Shown here in pieces: positions 36,989 to 44,031 of a DNA stretch of 64,000 nucleotides; positions within the stretch are counted from its first letter, which is position 1; every line of letters begins with the position of its first letter. The DNA is from Alteromonas sp. ALT199 (GTDB lineage: Bacteria > Pseudomonadota > Gammaproteobacteria > Enterobacterales > Alteromonadaceae). Under the pieces are notes generated by a model. The model was not told the DNA's origin. It did not search any database and saw only the letters and a program-made list of their open reading frames with translations. Both the position numbers and the translations under genes were made by a program. The stretch covers positions 1-64,000 of the forward strand of contig NZ_JAHHDX010000043.1 in NCBI RefSeq assembly GCF_018619335.1, in the 5' to 3' direction.

Positions 36989-38203
36989 TTACTTGGTGCG
37001 GCTAGCTCTTCGCAGCGTTATAAAGACCACACATGTTGTAACGGCAATTAATGCTGACGCTACAGCAAAAGGTAAAGTGATATTGAACTGGTAAATAGCA
37101 GCAGCTAAAGGTGGCCCTATTACATAGCCCATGGCGGTGGTAGCCGTAATTAACCCCGTTATAGTAGCTTGTTGAGAAGGCGCGCAATAGGTTGTTGCCG
37201 CTGCAGCTAATGATGGGTAGGCCATACCCATACCTAGCCCCATCAAAGCCATGGCAATATAAAGTACAAACAATGAGTGTTGAAGGAACAGTAACAGGTA
37301 GGCCAATCCCAATAATGGAAGTGCGAGCGTGATCATAGTTTCTTTACTTAAACGCCCTTTTTGTACCCACCCAAATTGCGCAGTAAGAGACGCTGCGGCA
37401 CTCACCATCATAGCAAAACCCACTTGTCGAGCGGCTTCAACAGGCGTGTAATGATAAAAGTCGATAAAAAAGAAGCCTAGCGACTGCTGCATCATTGCCA
37501 TGGCGCAGAATACGCAAATACACGCGGCAATAAACACGTAAGGCACTTTAGTGCGAGGTTGTTTATCTTCGTTTGTATGCCAGGTAGTCTGCTGCTGGGA
37601 TAAAGGTGGTGAAATCGGTAGTTTAAAATACACCAATGCCAAAGCTAATAGAGTTAAGACAACAATACTGTATAAAGGTGCTAATAAACCAAATCCGACT
37701 AATAGCCCTGCGTAAGCTGGCCCAACAATTTGACCTACATTACTTGCAGAGGTTACCTTACTAATAGCGCTTACTCTGGCCTGGGGCGAACTTATAGCCA
37801 CAGCGTAACCTACGGCAGATGGCGGTGTTGCAGACATAATAGTAGACTGCAAACTGCGACTTATTAGTAACGCCAAAAACAAATTAGTACCGCTAATAAA
37901 GCCAGAAAATCCTGCCATCCAAGCGCTTGCAAAGGCAAATGTACCCAAGCTATAGCCGGTTAACCCCACCATTAAAATGCGTTTAAACCCTACGCGCTTT
38001 GCTACTTTACTCCATACATTAGTGCCAAATGCGAAAATTAACGCGGAGCTCGACATGATTGTTGCTATGTGAAACTCAGAAAGGTTGGCTTGGCGCCCCA
38101 TGGAGGGAAGCGTAGTTAGCATGACGCTTTGACCAACAGATGTAGCAAGCAGTGCGCAAAAAAGCACTTTAAAAACAATGGAGGATGCAGAAGGCGATAA
38201 CAC
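36989..38203 (-). CDS. MFS transporter
   Basis: About 404 residues with twelve membrane helices; the MFS loop 2-3 signature is weak (FGTNVWSKVAKRVGFKRIL). The C-terminal half contains MALMGLGMGMAYPSLAAAA. Next to a Fur-type siderophore-interacting protein it may export or import a siderophore, which is inference. The open frame reaches a TTG at 38278, but that codon lies inside a terminator hairpin. GTG 38203, with AAAAAGGG upstream, is the more likely start. Confidence 0.78.
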   Translation of the reverse strand: MLSPSASSIVFKVLFCALLATSVGQSVMLTTLPSMGRQANLSEFHIATIMSSSALIFAFGTNVWSKVAKRVGFKRILMVGLTGYSLGTFAFASAWMAGFSGFISGTNLFLALLISRSLQSTIMSATPPSAVGYAVAISSPQARVSAISKVTSASNVGQIVGPAYAGLLVGFGLLAPLYSIVVLTLLALALVYFKLPISPPLSQQQTTWHTNEDKQPRTKVPYVFIAACICVFCAMAMMQQSLGFFFIDFYHYTPVEAARQVGFAMMVSAAASLTAQFGWVQKGRLSKETMITLALPLLGLAYLLLFLQHSLFVLYIAMALMGLGMGMAYPSLAAAATTYCAPSQQATITGLITATTAMGYVIGPPLAAAIYQFNITLPFAVASALIAVTTCVVFITLRRASRTK

Positions 38204-38260
38204 GCAGGAAGCCCTTTTTGTAGGCGGCGACAATCTTGTTAATATTATCACAAATGAAGA

Positions 38261-38286
38261 TAAAAAAATGCCCGCCAAAGGCGGGC
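38261..38286 (-). terminator. Strong minus-strand terminator upstream of the MFS gene
   Basis: Stem GCCCGCC/GGCGGGC (38270-38286) with a 3-base loop. On the minus strand it is followed by ATTTTTTTA. It ends a transcript coming from the 38.3-38.7 kb region. Confidence 0.88.
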
Positions 38287-38658
38287 CAAAATCAGAGGTA
38301 TGTAAAGGCCGGGATGGGCCCTTGAGGGGAGAGGAATGTCGTCGGGTGACAACTCACTAATAATATCGACGACATTACCAGTGTCCTCACTATGGTCTCG
38401 TTGAAGTAACACACATGTACGCTCAACGAATCCAAATAGGGTCAACAATCCTTTGCTGCACGAGACATCACTGTCAGTGCTTGCGATGAAGGTACTCAGA
38501 GCTTGTTTGCAATCCTTATGAAACAAGAGCAATGCATCCTGCGAGTTTATCTAGGTTTTCTTTTACCTAACCTCCTCATCGACCAGCAATTTAACGAATC
38601 TTCTACAGTCATCCTTCAATTCCAAACACTGACTAGTCCAATTATCCTTGGTGACCAT
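38287..38658 (-). pseudogene. Decayed small gene of unknown family
   Basis: ATG 38658, with AGGAAG upstream, opens a coding-like 31-codon frame (VTKDNWTSQC, then LKDDCRRFVKLLVDEEVR) that stops at 38563. The adjacent frame continues in similar style (VKENLDKLAGCIALV). The original frame then resumes with HKDCKQALSTFIASTDSDV and runs to about the terminator. Two compensating frame changes would give one protein of about 115 residues rich in Cys, Lys and Asp. No family is recognised. It could instead be non-coding RNA. Confidence 0.33.
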
Positions 38659-39048
38659 TCCATTTGCTTCCTATGTCGTCACCTTCAGTATTTAAAATCT
38701 ACGTAACTTGGCCTCTCCGTCACTAAAGCCGTCCTGGCTACAAATTACGTTCTGTGTTTATCCGTTAGTCTAATGTATGCGTGTTCTGTGCCAAACCTTA
38801 ATAAAATTTTAAATTTATCTATCTCACTGAATTTTATCCATATTTTGATTTGTTTTCTTTTTTTATTCTTCAAGATATACAGCGGAGATATTAGTACTAT
38901 GTAGAATTTTCCCGGTGGCGTGTAGCGTTTTACAAACACACCGTAGACGCTTAAATAACATTTTGCAGAGATAAACGTTTCTCGCATAATACTGGACTGT
39001 GATATGTTATAACGTGTTCAACATATATATAGTATTTAGGTTGCGTTA
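38659..39048. other. AT-rich region upstream of the DUF3299 operon
   Basis: No convincing gene; an 80-codon minus-strand frame (38745-38987) has no ribosome site or recognisable domain. The right end must hold the promoter of the DUF3299 operon. It contains a partly palindromic ATGTT-N11-AACAT (39004-39024) whose left half, ATGTTATAAC, resembles a Zur half-site. Confidence 0.45.
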
Positions 39049-39630
39049 GTGAAATCTTCTGTCACGCTCTTTAGCGTAAAATTCGGTTTAATTGCAGTGT
39101 TACTGAGTCTAGTAAGCGTACTTAACTTAGCCTCGGCTACTGTTTATGAGGAAATAGACTGGGTAGCGCTTATGCCTGAGGATGACTTGAGTGCGCTATT
39201 GAACAGACCAGAAATTTTAAACGATATCGCTGATGGGTCCGCCGCTGACTCTATTGATGATTTTACCTCGAAGCAGCTAGAAGACGAACAAGCGCAGCGA
39301 TACCAGCAAGCGCTAGTGTCGGCGCGAGTGATAGATGCTTTTGACGGAAAAGCCATCCGCATACCCGGATTTATTGTGCCTTTAGAGCAAAACGAAGAAC
39401 AAAAGGCTACAGCCTTTTTCGTAGTACCTTATTTTGGTGCTTGTTTACATATGCCGCCACCGCCGCCAAATCAAATCTTGTATGTTGAATATAAGGAAGG
39501 CATTGCAATAGAAAACTTGTACGACCCTTATTGGTTTGAAGGCACGGTAAAAATTGACAACCACGAAAGCGCACTAGGTACATCTGCCTATTCATTGGTG
39601 CTAGATAGCTTTGCACTTTACGAGGAGTAA
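39049..39630 (+). CDS. DUF3299 exported protein (first copy)
   Basis: A 193-residue protein with a signal peptide (VKFGLIAVLLSLVSVLNLASA) and a DUF3299 domain: IRIPGFIVPLEQNEEQKATAFFVVPYFGACLHMPPPPPNQ. The strictly kept Cys next to five prolines may bind metal. The function is unknown; in other marine gammaproteobacteria such genes occur in zinc-related clusters. The GTG start has TAGG eight bases upstream. It is first in a three-gene operon with a second DUF3299 copy, beside a zinc-limitation cluster. Confidence 0.82.
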   Translation: MKSSVTLFSVKFGLIAVLLSLVSVLNLASATVYEEIDWVALMPEDDLSALLNRPEILNDIADGSAADSIDDFTSKQLEDEQAQRYQQALVSARVIDAFDGKAIRIPGFIVPLEQNEEQKATAFFVVPYFGACLHMPPPPPNQILYVEYKEGIAIENLYDPYWFEGTVKIDNHESALGTSAYSLVLDSFALYEE

Positions 39631-39635
39631 CTGAG

Positions 39636-40082
39636 ATGAAAAAGACACTAGTTGCAGCCACAGTCTTATCAAGCCTAATAGCATTTTATAGCACTGCATG
39701 TGAACTACACGCAAGCATGGGGAATATGCAGTTTGGTTTTCAGCACCCTATGATGCAGCAGCATTTGGCGACGGCGAAAGAGCCGCTTATCTCGCTTAAT
39801 ATTGATAGGAAGCGTGAAGTCATTAAGCTTGAAGAATCTGCTGTACCGTTGCGATTTACAATTCCCTCGAACTATAAAGAAGTGAGTGTAGATGTATTGG
39901 CAAGCGACGGTGTAACGCTACTTTCACCACAGCGATTCACTCTGCTTTCAGCTAAAGGCGAACAAGCTATTAGCTTTCAGGCCCAAAAAGCAGGTACACA
40001 CGAGCTCGTACTTAAAGTGTATGCACTTAAAAAGAATGTGCCGGTAACTTACACGCGTAAAGTCAAAATTTTAGCGAGTTAA
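39636..40082 (+). CDS. Small exported Met/His-rich protein
   Basis: A 148-residue exported protein. After the signal peptide (KKTLVAATVLSSLIAFYSTA) comes a Met/His-rich stretch (CELHASMGNMQFGFQHPMMQ, then QHLA) that looks able to bind copper or zinc. An immunoglobulin-like beta domain follows (VSVDVLASDGVTLLSP, HELVLKVYALKK). The Cys after STA could be lipidated. It begins 5 bases after the first DUF3299 gene. No family is recognised. Confidence 0.72.
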   Translation: MKKTLVAATVLSSLIAFYSTACELHASMGNMQFGFQHPMMQQHLATAKEPLISLNIDRKREVIKLEESAVPLRFTIPSNYKEVSVDVLASDGVTLLSPQRFTLLSAKGEQAISFQAQKAGTHELVLKVYALKKNVPVTYTRKVKILAS

Positions 40083-40098
40083 AGTGCTTGGAGAAAGT

Positions 40099-40827
40099 AT
40101 GAAGCGAGCCACTTTTTTTTCATTGGCCTCTCTTGTAGTTTTCACAGCATTGGGCACGTTGGTAGGGCTGGGGCTCAGTGGCAAATTGAATAGCGTTATT
40201 GAAAGCTTGTTTGATAATAACGCCGTTATTTACCAAGACGGTAGCAGATTAAAATCAGCTCAACAATATATGCCGCTATCCTGGGATGCGCTCTTACCTG
40301 AAGCCGAAAAGGCGTTATTGGGCAAGGCCCAATCTACTAAAAATTCGCAACAGAATTTACCTCTTCATGAGCAGGTATTTCAGTCTATTCAGCGTACGTT
40401 TGACGACGAGTACCAGCAAGCGCTTATCTCAGTTAATACGGTAGATTCATTTAACGGTAAGTACATCGAGCTTAGTGGGTTTATTGTGCCTGTTGAAGCT
40501 AATGCAGAACGTGAAATAACGGCATTTTTCATTGTTCCATATTTTGGAGCGTGTATTCACTACCCGCCGCCCCCACCTAATCAAATTGTGTTTGTTTCAT
40601 TGAATAATGACCATCAACAAGGTGGTATTAGTGGAATAGACATCCAGCAGGCTTATACCTTCTCGGGTAAGTTTTCTACAGGACTTTATGAAGACCCTCA
40701 GGGAACATCAGCTTACTTACTGGATGTGTTAGAAATAAAGCCCTATAAAGGGCTTGGAAATGGCATAGACGATGAAAAAGCAGAATTAGGAAACGGCGCT
40801 TTTCATATAGAAAGCGATAATCGTTAA
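40099..40827 (+). CDS. DUF3299 protein (second copy), membrane-anchored
   Basis: A 242-residue paralogue of the first DUF3299 gene: FIVPVEANAEREITAFFIVPYFGACIHYPPPPPNQ. The N-terminal helix (FFSLASLVVFTALGTLVGLGL) looks like an uncleaved anchor, and the C-terminus is extended. ATG 40099 with GGAG five bases upstream is chosen over the GTG at 40084. It ends 19 bases from the convergent acid phosphatase. Confidence 0.82.
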   Translation: MKRATFFSLASLVVFTALGTLVGLGLSGKLNSVIESLFDNNAVIYQDGSRLKSAQQYMPLSWDALLPEAEKALLGKAQSTKNSQQNLPLHEQVFQSIQRTFDDEYQQALISVNTVDSFNGKYIELSGFIVPVEANAEREITAFFIVPYFGACIHYPPPPPNQIVFVSLNNDHQQGGISGIDIQQAYTFSGKFSTGLYEDPQGTSAYLLDVLEIKPYKGLGNGIDDEKAELGNGAFHIESDNR

Positions 40828-40845
40828 TTCTGCGTTTTTAGTTAA

Positions 40846-41643
40846 TTACCAAGAACCGTACATTGGGTTTGGCAGAATGAAAATCTCTGTGCCAACTTGT
40901 GGCATGAGCGAGTCCACATTCGCAGACTCTTGGGTTACGCCGCCCACATCTTCAATATTGTCGCCAATTTGCATGATAATAGTGTGAGGTGCGGCCCACG
41001 TAGATGACGCGTCTTTAGACGTATTTGAACATGCGATTTTACCTTGAGTAAGCTGTGTTCTGCGTAAGTCTTTGTCATTAACCATACCTTCTTGTCCGAC
41101 TGCTTCTTTGTCTGCAGCAATGCGGCCAACCACGCAAGTATTGCTGGTGGTAAGCGGTAGACCTTGCGCCAATAGGTTTGCCCAAGTGTGGTTATCAAGA
41201 GTCTTATCACGATTCGTAATAAGCGCCACTTTTCCATTTCGCTTAACAACCTCGTCGATAAAATCAGCGACGCCAGGCACCAGTGTGGCTTCTTCACGCT
41301 TTACCCAATCAGCCCAGCTTTTTGATGAATAACCCAAGCCGTTACTCTCGCGCTCTTTTTGGTAGGTACTATTGTCCAGCACGGTTTCATCAACATCCAT
41401 GACTACAACGTCGCCTTCAGCGAAACGCGTTGGCAGTGCGGCAATTGCCTGGTTGTAAACAAAGCTTGAGAGGACAGGGTACTCTTTGCTACTGGTTTGG
41501 TATAGCACAGCGTTAGAAAGCGTATGTGCTTTTTCACCCGCCAGCGAGGTTGATGGTGTTGACGAGCATGCCGCGATAACTGACACCGCAGCGCTAATGC
41601 ACGCTAGTTTGCTGATATCAGTAAATTTATTAACAGATAACAA
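40846..41643 (-). CDS. HAD-family acid phosphatase lipoprotein (class C / e(P4)-like)
   Basis: About 265 residues. A signal peptide ends in the lipobox-like VIAAC, followed by a HAD phosphatase domain with the nucleophile motif DVDETVLDNSTYQ and the usual ending LPNPMYGSW. It should release phosphate from nucleotides or other monoesters in the periplasm. The start is uncertain: TTG 41643 has AAAAGGAAAA upstream and yields a normal lipoprotein leader, while ATG 41688 adds 15 charged residues. It is last in the ZrgA-MerC-FolE2 operon. Confidence 0.85.
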   Translation of the reverse strand: MLSVNKFTDISKLACISAAVSVIAACSSTPSTSLAGEKAHTLSNAVLYQTSSKEYPVLSSFVYNQAIAALPTRFAEGDVVVMDVDETVLDNSTYQKERESNGLGYSSKSWADWVKREEATLVPGVADFIDEVVKRNGKVALITNRDKTLDNHTWANLLAQGLPLTTSNTCVVGRIAADKEAVGQEGMVNDKDLRRTQLTQGKIACSNTSKDASSTWAAPHTIIMQIGDNIEDVGGVTQESANVDSLMPQVGTEIFILPNPMYGSW

Positions 41644-41706
41644 TGTTATTTTCCTTTTATCGTTTCTTCTGCCTGCGTATTTCAACATACATAACCACGT
41701 ATGAAC

Positions 41707-42648
41707 TTATCGATGAACTGGGCCTGATATTTCAGCAATGGCGTCGTGTGCATGCAGACTTTCTTGATGTTCTACTTTTACACGAAAGTAGGTAGCTTGG
41801 TAATACGTACTTAACGCGGCATGTAGACGTCTTACCGAATCTTCAACAAACATTAGGTTTTCTGCATTACGTTTTGCAAACGCCTGCTCATCTTCCCGCT
41901 TAACCGCGGTTTGTAGCGGCGTGCCTAGCGCGTTCTCTACTAAATCAATAATACCAATAAAATCAGGAATATCTTTGTTAGCTAAGTCCAAAGTTATGTC
42001 GGCAAAAGAGCGCTGCGCATGAGCTGTGGCGATGCTGGCTTGTTTAGAAGCCAGCCAAGCGCCCACTTCTTCTACAGTTAGCTGCTGCCCCTCAAATTGC
42101 TTGCTCTCAAATTGCGTCGCAAAGGCTTCTGCAAGCGCTTTGCGTGAAAGTGATGCAGAGCACGGGCACGTACTGGAATAAGGCACTCTTAGCTTAAGCT
42201 GCGCTTTGTAATGTTCTGATGAACGCATTACATACAGTGAAGCAGGGTAGGACTGATACCCTGACGTTTTGCTAATAAGCGCTGGGCGCGACACGGTGAG
42301 TTCAAAATGCAAATTTAACTGAGCGCTTTTACTGAGCCCATCTTGTGACTCGATAAGCGCGTTCATTAAGCTTGTTAGTGCCGACTTGTGAAGGTCCTTA
42401 TTGCTCAAGTACTGCTGAAGTAGATTGTACAAGCGAGACATGTGAATGCCTTTGGCGTTGGGATGATCTAAACTTACTGTCACATCTACTTTTGCCTGGC
42501 TTGCTAGACGCTCTCCACGTTTACCTAACACGTGAAGCGGTATTGCAATACCCTGCATACCAACACTATCAATAGCAGGAACTTGAGCAGTAGATTGCTC
42601 AGTTGTGACATCGGGTAGTACCGTGTCGCGATGATTGAAACTAGACAA
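41707..42648 (-). CDS. folE2: Zinc-independent GTP cyclohydrolase I (FolE2)
   Basis: A 313-residue GCYH-IB enzyme that starts folate synthesis from GTP but tolerates metals other than zinc. It is the standard Zur-controlled replacement of zinc-dependent FolE. Motifs: QGIAIPLHVLGKRGE at the N-terminus and the active-site STCPCSASLSRKAL (Cys161, Cys163). The start has CAGAGG upstream. Its presence is the best indication that this cluster responds to zinc starvation. Confidence 0.93.
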   Translation of the reverse strand: MSSFNHRDTVLPDVTTEQSTAQVPAIDSVGMQGIAIPLHVLGKRGERLASQAKVDVTVSLDHPNAKGIHMSRLYNLLQQYLSNKDLHKSALTSLMNALIESQDGLSKSAQLNLHFELTVSRPALISKTSGYQSYPASLYVMRSSEHYKAQLKLRVPYSSTCPCSASLSRKALAEAFATQFESKQFEGQQLTVEEVGAWLASKQASIATAHAQRSFADITLDLANKDIPDFIGIIDLVENALGTPLQTAVKREDEQAFAKRNAENLMFVEDSVRRLHAALSTYYQATYFRVKVEHQESLHAHDAIAEISGPVHR

Positions 42649-42740
42649 AATTACCTCTGACTAAAACCTTAAAGACCCTTACATCGCTATATTTGTAAGC
42701 GTCGCTCAAAAGAATACGCGTTTTTGAGGAAGTGATGAAG

Positions 42741-43187
42741 CTAATAGGTGTGTGATTGTGCTGTCTCGTGCTCTTCGCAGGTCGACTTTCGAGTATATTT
42801 TCTAAGGCGATAATTAACGATATGCGCACTAACGATAATAGATGAAGCAATTACCGTTATAATGACTTCACCATTTTCACCAAGTACTTCGTGTCCCAAA
42901 CCTAGCCATTCGACGAGCAGCGGACTGCTTAATAATGTGAGGCCGAAAGCGCCAGCTAGTACTACCCATTTACTTCTATGATGTAGATAGCCCACTGAAA
43001 GCGCAAAGGCGCCAATAGGCAGTACAAAGAACAGCAGTATCTGGTGGAAAGTTTCATCATTGAGGATAGATACACTTGCTAATGCCGGTATAGAAATCAA
43101 TAGAATAGGCGTTAGTAAGCAGTGGATTACGCAAAGCGATGAAAGGATCATAGCGAGTCTGTCTGAAATAAACTGCACTTTCGGCAT
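42741..43187 (-). CDS. MerC-domain inner-membrane protein
   Basis: A 148-residue protein with four membrane helices. The MerC signature SSLCVIHCLLTPILL contains the Cys pair CVIHC in the first helix. MerC-family proteins carry soft metal ions across the inner membrane; in this zinc cluster the cargo may be zinc. ATG 43187 follows AGGAGT; the open-frame start at 43217 is rejected. It lies between ZrgA and FolE2 in the same direction. Confidence 0.88.
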   Translation of the reverse strand: MPKVQFISDRLAMILSSLCVIHCLLTPILLISIPALASVSILNDETFHQILLFFVLPIGAFALSVGYLHHRSKWVVLAGAFGLTLLSSPLLVEWLGLGHEVLGENGEVIITVIASSIIVSAHIVNYRLRKYTRKSTCEEHETAQSHTY

Positions 43188-43287
43188 TGTGCTGACTCCT
43201 TGAGATATTGAATTCATAGTATTTCCAGATATTGCTAGCGCGCATTTTCAATTTTTGAAACATGCGCCTGAGAGAGTGAAAGAATGA

Positions 43288-43941
43288 CTAGTTGCTAATG
43301 GATAACCTAGGCTGACTTGATGTTATTTCCATCGCGCCTTGCCCTTTGTTGGTTACCCAAATTGCATTAACGTGCTGCAGGCTTGGCCAATTGGCAAACC
43401 CTGTCATCTCAATACGATCCAACGGGCCTTGGCAGCTAAGCAAATAGGCCACGCGAAAATCAGAATGGGTGTTGTGATGGGCGTCGCTTTCGTGTTCACT
43501 GTCATGCTCATCATGCTCATCATGCTCATCATGCTCATCATGCTCATCATGCTCATCATGCTCATCATGCTCATCGACCATCTCCCAAGGGCTTTCAAGG
43601 GCGGTATCGAGTAATTCACATGTGCTGCTTAGGGTAAAGATGTCGTCAAAGCGCAGAAAAGTGCTTCGCGTTTCTTCATAACGTTTTTTCTCGTTGGCCG
43701 TGGTTGGCTTGTACTCAAAACCCAACACGTCGGCTGCAGGCAACTGAAGCACAAACTGCCACTCATTTCCGGCCTGCAAAACTTGTAGTTTACCTTCGCC
43801 ATGCGTATGAGGTGCAGCATGAGCAGTTCCGGTACTCGTTCCCACTAAACTCATTCCGGCAAATGCACTCACCTTAAGAAAAGCTGAAGAGGTACGCAGT
43901 ACCGTTTTAGATTTTTTCCACGTAATAGAAATGGTTTTCAT
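43288..43941 (-). CDS. ZrgA-family (DUF2796) zinc-uptake periplasmic protein
   Basis: A 217-residue periplasmic protein of the DUF2796/ZrgA type, which supports zinc uptake in vibrios. A signal peptide ends near GTAHA. Mature sequence starts APHTHGEGKLQVLQAGNEW, the family hallmark. The centre has eight perfect Asp-Glu-His triplets and then further His, a zinc-binding loop. ATG 43941 follows AGAGGTAAAA; the open frame to 43980 runs over the Zur box and is rejected. First gene of the minus-strand zinc operon. Confidence 0.92.
   Translation of the reverse strand: MKTISITWKKSKTVLRTSSAFLKVSAFAGMSLVGTSTGTAHAAPHTHGEGKLQVLQAGNEWQFVLQLPAADVLGFEYKPTTANEKKRYEETRSTFLRFDDIFTLSSTCELLDTALESPWEMVDEHDEHDEHDEHDEHDEHDEHDEHDSEHESDAHHNTHSDFRVAYLLSCQGPLDRIEMTGFANWPSLQHVNAIWVTNKGQGAMEITSSQPRLSISN
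43503..43574. repeat. Eight perfect 9-bp tandem repeats coding for Asp-Glu-His
   Basis: CATGCTCAT repeated eight times without a mismatch on the plus strand, read as (Asp-Glu-His)8 in the ZrgA gene. Since 9 is a multiple of 3, copy-number change keeps the frame and would vary the number of metal ligands. Confidence 0.97.
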
Positions 43942-43958
43942 TTTTACCTCTTGCGTAA

Positions 43959-43975
43959 GTGTTACAGTATAACAT
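43959..43975. promoter_or_regulatory. Zur box in the zrgA / znuD divergent promoter
   Basis: GTGTTACAGTATAACAT matches 12 of the 14 fixed positions of the Zur palindrome ATGTTAT-N3-ATAACAT. It lies in the 90-base gap between the divergent ZrgA and ZnuD-like genes and so could repress both units when zinc is plentiful. Confidence 0.8.
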
Positions 43976-44031
43976 ACCATAAAAACAAGGTTGATACATT
44001 ATCACATTACACGAATTCAGAGGTTAGAATA

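Noticed and set aside
38204-38278. N-terminal extension of the MFS protein to the TTG at 38278
   Set aside because: The codon lies within the strong terminator hairpin, so the start must be further downstream.
38745-38987. 80-codon minus-strand ORF in the AT-rich gap
   Set aside because: No ribosome-binding site, highly Lys/Ile/Tyr-rich composition from AT-rich DNA, no recognisable motif.
39004-39024. Second Zur box before the DUF3299 operon
   Set aside because: The half-sites ATGTT and AACAT are present, but the total length is 21 rather than 17 bases and the inner positions do not match, so I do not call it a Zur box.
43503-43574. Regular short direct repeats resembling a CRISPR array
   Set aside because: The units are contiguous without spacers, and they code for Asp-Glu-His inside a zinc-uptake gene.
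43339-43614. Plus-strand ORF rich in Met-Leu-Ile over the DEH repeat
   Set aside because: It is the antisense reading of the repeat in the ZrgA gene; it lacks a ribosome site and has artificial composition.
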